A DNA stretch of 42,774 nt from a virus: positions 1 through 42,774 of IMG/VR virus record IMGVR_UViG_3300009100_000020. One strand, given 5' to 3'. Under the pieces are notes generated by a model. That model made no database searches, was not told where the DNA came from, and saw nothing but the letters and a program-made list of their open reading frames with translations. Shown piece by piece: positions 16,078-24,511 of this stretch. Position numbers and translations under genes: made by a program. Position 1 is the stretch's first letter; each line of letters opens with the position of its first letter.

Positions 16078-17217
16078 CTATTCGCCTAATGATGGGGGTC
16101 GATCACCGGAGGGCGCACTGGTACTGCCGTCACTTTGGGTCAGGTCGGGCCTGCCCTCGCTATCTTTGCCGCCCTCGCCGTCTTCACCGCCGGGCCGTTT
16201 CAGCTCGAGCGTGGTGCGCGTGCCCGACTTGTTGTCTTGCGTAAATGTCGCGCTGACCAGATCCAGCGTCTCATCGACAATCAACATCGGCGACTTGACG
16301 TGCACCTTCTCGCCGGGTTGCCACAACCCGCCGGATGATTTCAACCAGCCTTGCACCACGATGGTGACTTGCAACTGTTCCTGCCCGCGCACCTGGCTTT
16401 CGAACTTGCTGCGCGACTCGGCATCCTGCTGGTCACCAGGATGCTCGGCTAATTGTCGATTGGGCGCATGCACGCCTTTGCCGCCGGTGTTGACATTGGC
16501 TTTCGAGCTGGCGTTAGCCCCATGGGCAACCTTGGCGCCCCATCCGCGCAGATCGTGAGCGCCCTCTTGACTGATCGCGCTGTTGGGTCCGCCGCCTTGC
16601 TTGACGGTCATCACTTCGTTGCCCTCGAGGATGTTGACACCCTCGATCAGCGACTCGCCGCCGCCAGTCCATTGTATGCGAGCCGTCAGGTTACCTTCCT
16701 TGTCAGTGCCCATGGTGATGCCGCGTTGACGCGCCAGCATCTCGAGGAAGTCATATTTGCTCATGCCCGGCGGGATCGACGCGCGCGGGAATGGCTTGCC
16801 TGGCAGTCCAGTCTTCGGCACCACGTTGATGCCGGTTGGCTTGACCACTTCGTCGGCAATTTGCTTCCACGACTTATTCTTGAACTCGCCGGTCTTAGTC
16901 ATGGCCGCGCCATCGGCCAGCGCCTTGGTATAGCTGACGCCGATGATCTCGATGCCGTGTTGCTCGCCGGTATAGGCCACCTGGCGCGTCTCGACGTAGC
17001 CGGTGATGGCCAACACCCCGCCGAGCGTGATGCTGCAATGATCGCCCGGCCGAATGCGCAGCGCCGCGAAATCCTTGGCCAGCGGCATGCCTTCTGTCAC
17101 CGTCAACTTAAATGAATTGTTGGATTCGCCCTCGACCAGCTTGACCAGCACAGACTCCCAATCCCGGTAATTCATACCGTTGACCGTGATCTGTGCGACC
17201 TCTTGCGGCTTCGGCAC
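16078..17217 (-). CDS. baseplate hub protein, Mu gp44 (gpP) / gpD family
   Basis: A 379-residue protein with the family's order of segments: MNYRDWESVLVKLVEGESNN-type beginning, FKLTVTEGMPLAKDF, LRIRPGDHCSITLGG and ITGYVETRQVAYTGEQHG, then a LysM-like or hub domain with SYTKALADGAAM and SWKQIADEVVKPTGI. The last 80 residues are Gly/Glu/Asp/Pro-rich (RPGGEDGEGGKDSEGRPD) and look disordered, which is longer than usual. It forms the central hub on which the gp45 spike sits. It is followed by gp45 at 14 bases, in the Mu order. Confidence 0.85.
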   Translation of the reverse strand: MPKPQEVAQITVNGMNYRDWESVLVKLVEGESNNSFKLTVTEGMPLAKDFAALRIRPGDHCSITLGGVLAITGYVETRQVAYTGEQHGIEIIGVSYTKALADGAAMTKTGEFKNKSWKQIADEVVKPTGINVVPKTGLPGKPFPRASIPPGMSKYDFLEMLARQRGITMGTDKEGNLTARIQWTGGGESLIEGVNILEGNEVMTVKQGGGPNSAISQEGAHDLRGWGAKVAHGANASSKANVNTGGKGVHAPNRQLAEHPGDQQDAESRSKFESQVRGQEQLQVTIVVQGWLKSSGGLWQPGEKVHVKSPMLIVDETLDLVSATFTQDNKSGTRTTLELKRPGGEDGEGGKDSEGRPDLTQSDGSTSAPSGDRPPSLGE

Positions 17218-17228
17218 CGGCGCAACTC

Positions 17229-17900
17229 CTACGCGCTCAATGCCCTGACTCGGTTTTGAAAGAACGCGGGATGCACGATTTTATTTTCAGCGGCTAGTTC
17301 TTCCGCGCGCGAGCCCTCGCTATAGATGAATTGGCTCAACGCCAGGCCGGGCATCGGAATGAGCTGATATTCAAGCATGCGCGGCAGCGGCCGCGCGGTG
17401 TCGGCCAGGTAGCGGGTGATTGACCCAGCCAGCCCGATCAGCGCAGCGTAGCTTGGATTGTCTTGCTGACCGGCCGCCAGCTCGATCGCGATATCGAACC
17501 AATTCTTCATCCGCCTAAGCATGGACTCGACATCTTCGCGGCTATCAAATTCGGTCTTCGCCAGAATGCGCGCGTCCTGCGCCAGCGCAAACAAGATGCT
17601 GTTCTGCACCACCGCCACCGCTGCCAGGTAGCTCGGTTGCTCGCTGGTCAATTGCTTGAGTACGTTGTCCATCCACTTGACCGAAATGCCGGCATCGGTG
17701 GCCAGGCGATAGCAGACCAGCAATCGGCGCCCGAACGTGCCATCGCGCACGTATCTATTGATATGCGCGCGCAAGTCACCGACGGCATAGCGCAGTTGCG
17801 ATGCCGCGCGGCCCTTGGCTTCGGTGAAGGCCAAGAGCTGGTCGGTCGAGCGCACAATGATGCCCTCGATTTCGCTGAAAACTTTCTTGTTGAACTTCAT
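17229..17900 (-). CDS. C-terminal half of a split gpN (Mu gp43)-type protein
   Basis: A 223-residue, mainly helical protein. Its end (TARPLPRMLEYQLIPMPG, LALSQFIYSEGSRAEELA, NKIVHPAFF) matches the C-terminal part of Mu gpN/gp43-like baseplate proteins, where a similar ARPLPR...RNRIRHPxF pattern is usual. It starts at ATG 17900, overlapping the stop of the DNA-circulation N-domain gene by four bases (ATGA). In Mu these two parts are one polypeptide of about 490 residues; here 182 and 223 residues are encoded separately. Both frames are intact, so the split looks established rather than a recent lesion. Confidence 0.65.
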   Translation of the reverse strand: MKFNKKVFSEIEGIIVRSTDQLLAFTEAKGRAASQLRYAVGDLRAHINRYVRDGTFGRRLLVCYRLATDAGISVKWMDNVLKQLTSEQPSYLAAVAVVQNSILFALAQDARILAKTEFDSREDVESMLRRMKNWFDIAIELAAGQQDNPSYAALIGLAGSITRYLADTARPLPRMLEYQLIPMPGLALSQFIYSEGSRAEELAAENKIVHPAFFQNRVRALSA

Positions 17901-18445
17901 GCGCTACCTATGCCGCCCTGACCGATGGGCTTGCCGCCGGCAAGAACGCCGCTGTTGATGGAGCTGACGCCAGTGCTTTCGGCGGTGCTGGCCGAATTGA
18001 GCATCTGACTGCTGGCGTCGGCGAAGCCGGTCATTGCCGGCCGACCAGCTTCGACAAACTGCATGTCGAATTCGACGTAGCCGCCTTGCTGGCGCTTGTC
18101 GCCATAGGAGTAGCGCTCGCACATCACCAGCATGGTGCCGAGCGTCGGATGCACCAGGATGCCGGCGTCGTCGGCCTCGAGCGCACCAATCAGCGCAGCG
18201 ATTTGCGTGAGCAGATTGCCGCCGATACCCTTGTCGCGCAGGATCAAGTAACCGGTAAATTGCCAGCGCACCGCTTCGCGGCCCATGTCCTCCGAGTAGG
18301 GATCATTACGTTTGGGATACTGATGCACGACGGTACGGCGGCCGCTCGCGCGACTGCTAACCTCGACGTGAAAGATGGCGCCGCGAAACGAAGCCGGGAT
18401 AAGATTGTCCCGCCAGACATTCCTAATATCGCGGATAGAAGCCAT
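17897..18445 (-). CDS. DNA-circulation N-terminal family protein (N half of gpN)
   Basis: A 182-residue protein matching the DNA circulation/gpN N-terminal domain: NVWRDNLIPASFRGAIFHVE, then RRTVVHQYPKRNDPYSEDMG and AVRWQFTGYLI. In Mu-type phages this domain begins gp43 (gpN), a baseplate or tail-tip component despite its historic name. After about residue 125 the sequence goes to a Gly/Ser/Ala-rich tail (SSQMLNSASTAESTGVSS) and stops, while the rest of the family is supplied by the overlapping downstream gene. It begins three bases after the tape-measure stop. Confidence 0.78.
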   Translation of the reverse strand: MASIRDIRNVWRDNLIPASFRGAIFHVEVSSRASGRRTVVHQYPKRNDPYSEDMGREAVRWQFTGYLILRDKGIGGNLLTQIAALIGALEADDAGILVHPTLGTMLVMCERYSYGDKRQQGGYVEFDMQFVEAGRPAMTGFADASSQMLNSASTAESTGVSSINSGVLAGGKPIGQGGIGSA

Positions 18446-18448
18446 GGT

Positions 18449-21400
18449 TTATGCCGGTGATTGAATTTTCCCACCGCCGGTGGCGTCGGATTCTAGATCG
18501 CGATTGATGGTCGTATTGACCCCATCGCTCGGCCCCATTTTTGCGCGCACACCGCGCGGGCCTCGCAGATTGAGCGTGAGCGAAAGCGACATACGGTCCC
18601 GGCGCCGCCTCGGCAGCATGAAGCCAGGCCCGCCCGTCTCCGTCTCCACCTCTGGCTGACTTGGTTTCTGCTTTTTCAAGTATTCGTCGAAATCTTGTTG
18701 TGCTTGGATCTGCGCTTTTTTCTCGGCGCTGCCACCGGCGCGCCGTTCTAATGTCCGTTGCAGGATTGCGGCCAGCTCCGGTTTGTCTCTGTAATAGCGC
18801 GCCAGACCGCGTTGATAGGCTGCAATTTCGTCGCGTGTCCCGCCGCTGTATAGACTCAAGCCTTGGCCGATAATTCCCGCCGCACCAGTCAGGCCGCCAT
18901 GAATTCGTGCGCCGCCCATATATCCGACGCCGGTGCCACCACCACCACGCGCCACCATTTCCTCGAGGAAACGCAAGTAGCGCGGATCCCGGCGCCCAAT
19001 TAATTTTCCCCGCTCATCCAACAAATCGAAATCAGCGGCCAGACCACCGCCTGTTACCGGGTCAAGATTGTGTCGGCGCGATCCTTTATGCCGATGACCT
19101 TGCCCGCCAGATTCGATGTTGACCGTTGTAACGCCAGCCGCAATAGCCGCCTCATCTAAGACAGCCTCGAGACGGGGATCAATTTTGTTGTAGCGATACT
19201 TGCTATAATCGCCGAGCTGACTCTGCTTAACGCGAGTCACCTCATCGGCACCAGCCTTGTTGGGCTGCGATACCGCTGGCTGATTTTGCGAATCCGCCGG
19301 AGGGTTTTGCGATTGCGGGGGAGGCGCCTGGCTTCCATCACTCCTGATTCGTAGCGCCGCGTTGCGCGCTTCCTTCATGTCGTCATCGGACAGCGGGTTA
19401 CCATATTGATAGCCCGTCTCGAGCCGCGACATATAATGCAAAAACCGCAACCCGGCGGGTGACAACAGAAATTCGCGCGTCATCATGGTGTTTGGGGGGA
19501 CGCCAGCCGCTCTTGCAGCTTCGATACCGTATCCCCGTCGTTTGCCCGATGGGTCAACCCACGTTTGAATAACCTGCTCGATGGTGGCGCCGCCCCTCCT
19601 GCCGCCATAGAGTTCGCTTTCGAGCATCTTGCGGATCGCCGCAGCCGCGCCCGCCTTCATGTTCGGGAATAATGCACCAACATCGTATTGCGATGTCCGC
19701 TCACCCGGAATGCCGCCTTGCTGTGTGGCCCATTTATCGTGCCACATATTGAACGGATTATTTTTGCGCTGGCCGACCGTGCGCGACGTATCGGCACGTT
19801 CTGCTGGGGTAGGAATGCGTCCGCCCTTGATGCGGAATTCCTCATCCGTCGTTGTCGGTGTGCTCGGTGAGCGCGGCGCGTTCGTCGTGGTGCTGGTGCT
19901 GGTAGAACGCTGACGCGCCCCACCGCCACCGCCTCGAGGCGCCCGACCGCCGCCACCGCCGCCACCGCCGCCACCTCGAGGGGCACGGCCGCCGCCGCCA
20001 CCGCCGCCGCCACCGCGGAAGCTCGAGATCCGCCCCGCCAGGCCCGCCATCGGTCCCGCGCCCGATGCGTCGGTGTTCAACGCCAGCGAATTGACCACGT
20101 CAGCCAGCCGCGTGACGTTGGCCGTGACTTCCTTCACGGTCTGCCGCAGCTCGGCGGTGTCGCCGGGTTTCAGATAGCCATAGTTGGATTGCGGCGGCGG
20201 TTGCCATCCGCCAGCAACCCGGTAGGGCGCGGCGGTTTCAGGATCGAATAACTCGCTGCGCTTGCCGGGAACAACGACTTCCGGCAGTTGGATGATGCCG
20301 CCCGGCCCGGTCCCGCGCGGCACCGGCGACGTGAGTGGCCCCATGGGCGGCAACCCGCCACCGCCTGCACCTGGCGGCCGTGGCGTCGGCGCTGGCACCG
20401 ATGGCACTGACGTCGTCGGCCCTGTCGGCGCTGTCGTCGGCGCTGCCGTCGGCGCACCTGGTGGCCGTGGCGCCGGTGTCGGCACGGTGCCGCCTGCGCC
20501 TGCGCCTGCGCCCTCACCCTTGCCCATGGCGTTGGCAAGCCCTGCCAGCCCGCCCGCGGCAGCAACCGCGGTCAAGCCAGCCGCGACCGCGGCCAGTCCG
20601 CCCCCGAGCCCGCCAACCCCCAGCGCAACACCAAGCCCGATGAAGATCGTTGGCCAGCCGCCCATCTTGTTGACAATGGGATCCAGCGTTTCAATGAACT
20701 TGGTCGCCGCATTGATGATGGCAATGATTTTGTCGCCGACCGCATTCCAGTTGATATTGATTGAGCCCAACCAGGCGCCGAAGTCTTTGGCAATTTTCCC
20801 GCCCGGCCCCTGCAAGAATTGGTCAAACGCTTTGATCATGGCAGTTGCCGCCGGCATCAGCGCAACCGCGAGTTCCTTTTTGACGTTGTCGTAGCTGATA
20901 TTGAGCTTGAGCAATTCCAGGTTATAGCGCCGCATCTCGGCGGCTGACATTTGATAGATTTCGCCGAGATCGCTTTCCTTGATTTTCAGCGCATCTTTCC
21001 AGGCCGTCGATAAGCCGACGAAGTTCGCCAGGAACGATTGCCCGCGGCGATTCTGGACGTTGCTCATGCCGCCAAGGAAGGCTTCGATGCCAGCTTGTGT
21101 GCTGACTTGCGCCGCCTGCCTGACATGCGCGAGAAATTCGGGACCTTGTCTGCTCTTATAAATCTCGGCGAATTGCGCGGCCTTCGGCCCCTTCACCACC
21201 AGGTCGTCGATGACGCGCGCCAGGTTGGCAATCTGCCCCTGCGACTCTTGGGCGGTGAGGCCCAACGCCTGGCCACGCGCCGCCAGCGTTTCGAATTGCT
21301 TGGCGGTGAGCCCGACAGCGGCCGCCGTGTAATGCACCTGTTGCGTGTTGCGCGCGAGATCGCCGAACGATTGCGTCAGCTTGGCAACACCAGCAACCAG

Positions 21401-21628
21401 ACCGCCGCCGAGAAACGCGCCGAGCCCGGTCAAGCCCAGCAGCGAACTAAACTCGCGCCGCAGCGCGCCGACGGCCCGGCCAAGGCTCGCAAAACTTTGC
21501 TCGAGCGGCCGGAACGTGTTGCGCCCAAGCTCCTGGCGCAAGCGTCGTTGGGTCTGTTGCAGCGAACGCGACAGCTCATCGCGAATGATGACTTCAACGA
21601 CCGGGATGCGGCGCGAGCTGATGGCCAT
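18449..21628 (-). CDS. tape-measure protein 2 with lysozyme-like and M15-like domains
   Basis: A 1059-residue tape-measure-type protein. The N-terminal 290 residues (EVIIRDELSRSLQQTQRRLR, VHYTAAAVGLTAKQFETLA, NVQNRRGQSFL) are homologous to the same part of the gene just upstream. Residues about 320-365 are hydrophobic Gly/Ala-rich. Residues 370-450 are Pro/Ala-rich and 539-571 are runs of Gly with RAPRG, both flexible linkers. Residues about 620-740 (RKNNPFNMWHDKW, FLLSPAGLRFLHYMSR) resemble phage structural lysozyme or glucosaminidase-like domains. Residues about 835-915 contain GQGHRHKGSRRH, LAADFDL and ARIHGG, which fit a zinc peptidase of the M15/hedgehog type. The stop lies 3 bases before the DNA-circulation gene. 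It begins in a TAATG overlap with the paralogue. Confidence 0.78.
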   Translation of the reverse strand: MAISSRRIPVVEVIIRDELSRSLQQTQRRLRQELGRNTFRPLEQSFASLGRAVGALRREFSSLLGLTGLGAFLGGGLVAGVAKLTQSFGDLARNTQQVHYTAAAVGLTAKQFETLAARGQALGLTAQESQGQIANLARVIDDLVVKGPKAAQFAEIYKSRQGPEFLAHVRQAAQVSTQAGIEAFLGGMSNVQNRRGQSFLANFVGLSTAWKDALKIKESDLGEIYQMSAAEMRRYNLELLKLNISYDNVKKELAVALMPAATAMIKAFDQFLQGPGGKIAKDFGAWLGSININWNAVGDKIIAIINAATKFIETLDPIVNKMGGWPTIFIGLGVALGVGGLGGGLAAVAAGLTAVAAAGGLAGLANAMGKGEGAGAGAGGTVPTPAPRPPGAPTAAPTTAPTGPTTSVPSVPAPTPRPPGAGGGGLPPMGPLTSPVPRGTGPGGIIQLPEVVVPGKRSELFDPETAAPYRVAGGWQPPPQSNYGYLKPGDTAELRQTVKEVTANVTRLADVVNSLALNTDASGAGPMAGLAGRISSFRGGGGGGGGGRAPRGGGGGGGGGGRAPRGGGGGARQRSTSTSTTTNAPRSPSTPTTTDEEFRIKGGRIPTPAERADTSRTVGQRKNNPFNMWHDKWATQQGGIPGERTSQYDVGALFPNMKAGAAAAIRKMLESELYGGRRGGATIEQVIQTWVDPSGKRRGYGIEAARAAGVPPNTMMTREFLLSPAGLRFLHYMSRLETGYQYGNPLSDDDMKEARNAALRIRSDGSQAPPPQSQNPPADSQNQPAVSQPNKAGADEVTRVKQSQLGDYSKYRYNKIDPRLEAVLDEAAIAAGVTTVNIESGGQGHRHKGSRRHNLDPVTGGGLAADFDLLDERGKLIGRRDPRYLRFLEEMVARGGGGTGVGYMGGARIHGGLTGAAGIIGQGLSLYSGGTRDEIAAYQRGLARYYRDKPELAAILQRTLERRAGGSAEKKAQIQAQQDFDEYLKKQKPSQPEVETETGGPGFMLPRRRRDRMSLSLTLNLRGPRGVRAKMGPSDGVNTTINRDLESDATGGGKIQSPA

Positions 21629-23823
21629 TATTGAAAGCTCAAGCGATTATCGGGAACGTGGTGAGCATTCTGCATCTGCACCGCGCCGTCCATTGGCTGC
21701 GGCTTGAACAGGGCGCTGGGATTGCGGGCACCGCTAGCGAGGCCACCGACGTCGATGTCCACCGTGGCACTGCCGCTTAGGGCGCCGCTCTCTTGAGCGA
21801 GTAGTCGTGTGATCGAGCTGACGCCGCCGCCGCCAGGCTCGGCGCCCTGTAATCCACCAGGATCAAATCCGCGTTCGGTGAGTTGCGAGGTGAATTTAGA
21901 AACCAGGCTAGGCCAGAGTCTATTCGTTCCGCCCGGATCATTCGGATATGGCCTGCCGGTTCTCGGATCCGTTGATGGCGAATATTGTTCCGCCAAGCCT
22001 TCAAATGTGCCGCCGCCTCTGGTTATATTTTTTGCAACGACCGCCGCGGTTTTCTCGATCCCTGCCCCGATGGTTGGGAAGTTCATGAATTTGGTATTGC
22101 CGCGCCCCCCTCCCATCAGCCCGCCCGGATTGAGATAGGCCATGGTCGCGCGGCTCATTCCAAAAGGACCGCCCTGCGGCGCTTTCGATTCCAACGCCAT
22201 GATGCCTGCAAGCAACGATGGCGAAACATCTTGTTGAGCTGCGGCAGCAACGACGGCATCATACTGACCCGCCATTGGCCCCTGCCTAAACATTGTGTCG
22301 TAAGCCGCTCGGCTAAGATCGCCGCCGAGCTTGTCACCGCCATCGAGCTGGTATCCGCTCGCGCCGAAGCCGCCTTCCGGGCCGCCGATAGCTGTTTGCC
22401 CAAGATAATCGGCCAGATGGCCGGTCCCTATCGCCAACTGCTCAAGCTCGCGATTGAGCGCATCGCGCTCGCGTTCGTCTGCTGCCTGCGCCGCCCGCCG
22501 CTCTTGCTCATTCTGCGGCTTGCCCTCACCGCTCTGTGGTTTCGGCTGCGGCAGCGGCACTTCCTCTTTCTTCGGCCACAACTGCTTATAGATCCAATCC
22601 CAAACCCCCTGCTGTTTGAGATATTCTGGGATCGTGGTCGGCTTGCCTTCCTCGACATGTTTTTTGGTAGCTTCATCAATTTCTTTTTTGAGATCTTCCG
22701 GCGTCTTGCCAAGATGCTTTTTTATGTCCTCCCATGCCAGAATGAACGGCGTCAACGGCAACAACAATTTCATGGCCGTCTTAATGCCGTTGGCAACACC
22801 TAACAGTGACAGCGCAAACTTGCCTAGCGCCAGCCCCGCGATGACCTTTGGCCAGCTCAAGTTCATCGCCTGAATAACAGCGTCGGCTTGTTGGAATGCC
22901 CCCGTCAGCGTGTCGAGCGTCTTCTCGAGTCCGCCTTTGGTGATCCAGTCTGAGATGGCGTCGGATACTTGCTTCGCGATGTCGCCGATCTGCTTGGCGA
23001 ATTTCTTGCCGCTTTCGGTGCGCAGATAATCATCGAGCGCCTTCATGACTTTCGTCACGGCAGGCGTCAGCTCGGAACCAAGTATCAGGCCGATGTTGCG
23101 CGATGAGCGCTCATATTGCATGTTGGCAATTGCCAACGCCTTCATTTGCTCGGTGCTCAATTGCACGCGCTTGCCGAGCAACGGCAAGATCTCGGCGACA
23201 TCCTTGGCCGAGAACGGCAACCCCGCCTGCTTGAAGAATTCCGCCTGGCCGCGGCGGTCCTTGATCTTGTTCCCGACGCTGATCAGAAACTCGAGTCCGG
23301 CTTCCTCGCCTTGATTTTTGATGACGGCGCGCAAGCGGCGGGCGATGTCCGGCCCGGCAATGCTTTTCTCGAGGAAGGCGCCGAACGAAGATTTTTCGCC
23401 CTTGACGTAAAAGTCATCGAGCGTCGACAGCGCTTGCTTGATGGCGGACGTGGCCGCTTCCGGCGCCTCACCGAGCCCGGTCAGGGCATCGCGATAGTTC
23501 TCAATGAACTTGGTCGAAACGCCGAGCTGTTGCGCGGTGTAGTGCAGTTGGATCTGCTGCCGCGCCATGTCCTGCATGGCACGGACAGCGGTGGCAATGC
23601 CTGCCACCACACCGCCGCCGACCAGGCTGCCGAGCGTGAGCCGCGACAGCGTCGACAGCTCGCGATGCACCACGCGCACCGCGGGCGCGAGCCGTTGAAA
23701 GCCCGCATGCGCGGCATCAACTCGCGTGTTAGCGAGCTGGCGAAGCTGCGCGTTGATGGGGGCGAGCTGCCGCGACAGCTCATCCCGCAACACCAGTCTT
23801 ATTTCAATGGTCTGGTCAGCCAC
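21628..23823 (-). CDS. tape-measure protein 1 with lytic-transglycosylase-like domain
   Basis: A 731-residue protein directly after the tail assembly chaperone, the standard place of the tape measure. The N-terminal part (RLVLRDELSRQLAPINAQLR, LHYTAQQLGVSTKFIENYR, KIKDRRGQAEFFKQAG) aligns throughout with the first 290 residues of the downstream gene. A hydrophobic segment at about 330-375 (VIAGLALGKFALSLLGVA, LLLPLTPFILAW) resembles tape-measure membrane segments. Residues about 520-650 (DVSPSLLAGIMALESKA, GGPFGMSRATMAYLNPGG) are lytic-transglycosylase-like with Glu545 as candidate catalytic acid. A GLQGAEPGGGG linker precedes the end. In Mu one gene (gp42) does this job, so two paralogues in tandem are unusual. 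Confidence 0.78.
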   Translation of the reverse strand: MADQTIEIRLVLRDELSRQLAPINAQLRQLANTRVDAAHAGFQRLAPAVRVVHRELSTLSRLTLGSLVGGGVVAGIATAVRAMQDMARQQIQLHYTAQQLGVSTKFIENYRDALTGLGEAPEAATSAIKQALSTLDDFYVKGEKSSFGAFLEKSIAGPDIARRLRAVIKNQGEEAGLEFLISVGNKIKDRRGQAEFFKQAGLPFSAKDVAEILPLLGKRVQLSTEQMKALAIANMQYERSSRNIGLILGSELTPAVTKVMKALDDYLRTESGKKFAKQIGDIAKQVSDAISDWITKGGLEKTLDTLTGAFQQADAVIQAMNLSWPKVIAGLALGKFALSLLGVANGIKTAMKLLLPLTPFILAWEDIKKHLGKTPEDLKKEIDEATKKHVEEGKPTTIPEYLKQQGVWDWIYKQLWPKKEEVPLPQPKPQSGEGKPQNEQERRAAQAADERERDALNRELEQLAIGTGHLADYLGQTAIGGPEGGFGASGYQLDGGDKLGGDLSRAAYDTMFRQGPMAGQYDAVVAAAAQQDVSPSLLAGIMALESKAPQGGPFGMSRATMAYLNPGGLMGGGRGNTKFMNFPTIGAGIEKTAAVVAKNITRGGGTFEGLAEQYSPSTDPRTGRPYPNDPGGTNRLWPSLVSKFTSQLTERGFDPGGLQGAEPGGGGVSSITRLLAQESGALSGSATVDIDVGGLASGARNPSALFKPQPMDGAVQMQNAHHVPDNRLSFQ

Positions 23824-23826
23824 GGC

Positions 23827-24428
23827 TCAACGCTCGCTTGGACTCTCAGCCTCTTGCGCCGCGCGGATGCGCTCGGTCAGCTTCAACGTCCACATCTTGT
23901 GACGAGTGATCTCGCCAATCGTCTGTTCAAGGAAGACGCGCGGATCGACGTGGTAGAAGTGCGCCAACTCGTAACAACCGATGATGATTTCATCGGGTGA
24001 AATCATGCGCCCGGCGGCGTAAAAAAACGGAACAGCTTCCAAGCCACCGCGTTCCAATCTTTCGCCGACAGCATGCGCACGCTCGACGGCGGGACATTCG
24101 CCAGTAGCGACATCATCGCCGCCATCTTTTTCTCATTGAATGAAATCGTCGGCTGCGCCCCCGAGAAATCCAGATACACCGGATTGCCCGCGCGCTCGAT
24201 GTCGCCGCCGGTCGGCTCGCGCCAGCGCAGTGTAGTGATTTCCTCGCCGTGTGCCTGGATCGGCTTGATGAGCACATGGAACAGCTCGATCTCGGGCTCA
24301 TCCGACGGTGGCGGCGCCTGGTCCGCATTCGGGTCGTAAGACAAATCCGGCTGGTCGTCGGGCGCCGCCTGCGGCTGCGGCGGCACGTCGGGCTTGAGTG
24401 CATCGTGACGCTTGGTGATGTCGTCCAT
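23827..24428 (-). CDS. tail assembly chaperone, long -1 frameshift product (E+E' type)
   Basis: The zero frame (24428-24003) and the downstream frame (to 23827) overlap at a T-run. Shifting back one base on the T TTT TTT heptamer at 24027-24021 joins AWKLFRFF directly to YAAGRMISPDEIIIG, giving a product of about 200 residues. The downstream part is helical and charged (YHVDPRVFLEQTIGEITRH, LTERIRAAQEAESPSER). This is the conserved arrangement of long-tailed phages, in which short and long chaperone forms (gpG/gpGT in lambda, E/E+E' in P2) bind the tape measure before tube polymerisation. An in-frame ATG at 24006, overlapping the zero-frame stop as ATGA, means that E' could also be translated on its own. 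Confidence 0.75.
24003..24428 (-). CDS. tail assembly chaperone, short form (Mu gp41 / TAC family)
   Basis: A 141-residue protein made without frameshifting. After a 45-residue Pro/Asp-rich N-terminus (DVPPQPQAAPDDQPD) comes the conserved part: FHVLIKPIQAHGEEITTL, RWREPTGGDIERAG and MSLLANVPPSSVRMLSAKDW, characteristic of the Mu gp41/P2 E type of tail assembly proteins. It sits between the tube and tape-measure genes. It would act in the cytoplasm during tail assembly and be absent from the virion. Confidence 0.8.
   Translation of the reverse strand: MDDITKRHDALKPDVPPQPQAAPDDQPDLSYDPNADQAPPPSDEPEIELFHVLIKPIQAHGEEITTLRWREPTGGDIERAGNPVYLDFSGAQPTISFNEKKMAAMMSLLANVPPSSVRMLSAKDWNAVAWKLFRFFTPPGA
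24021..24027 (-). promoter_or_regulatory. -1 programmed frameshift slippery heptamer
   Basis: On the coding strand the codons CGT TTT TTT ACG give the heptamer T TTT TTT in the correct zero-frame phase for tandem -1 slippage. The -1 frame runs on open as YAAGRMISPDE. The ten bases after it (ACGCCGCCGG) are GC-rich. P2 E+E' uses a related T TTT TTG site. Confidence 0.78.
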
Positions 24429-24470
24429 GGATCCTCCATTTCGTTTGTTCTAGACAACGCAATGCACGCC

Positions 24471-24507
24471 GCGCGCCAGTCAAGACGCGCGCCGCTTCCC
24501 CAGCGGC
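24471..24507 (-). other. overlapping hairpins after the tail tube gene
   Basis: The 83-base space between tube and chaperone genes (24429-24511) holds two overlapping inverted repeats: GCGCGC at 24471-24476 with 24487-24492, and GCCGCT at 24491-24496 with AGCGGC at 24502-24507. They cannot both form fully. No T-run follows. They may slow 3' decay of tube mRNA or attenuate transcription into the chaperone gene, which is normally made in smaller amounts. A ribosome site GGAGGA precedes the chaperone ATG at 24428. Confidence 0.35.
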
Positions 24508-24511
24508 AGCA

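Noticed and set aside
15023-16558. A 511-codon plus-strand frame
   Set aside because: It runs antisense to the gp45-like and gp44-like genes, which have clear family motifs; Arg/Leu-rich composition is typical of GC-rich antisense shadows.
19900-20030. CCGCCACCG repeats as a regulatory element
   Set aside because: They encode Gly-rich linkers with RAPRG in the second tape-measure protein; protein flexibility explains them.
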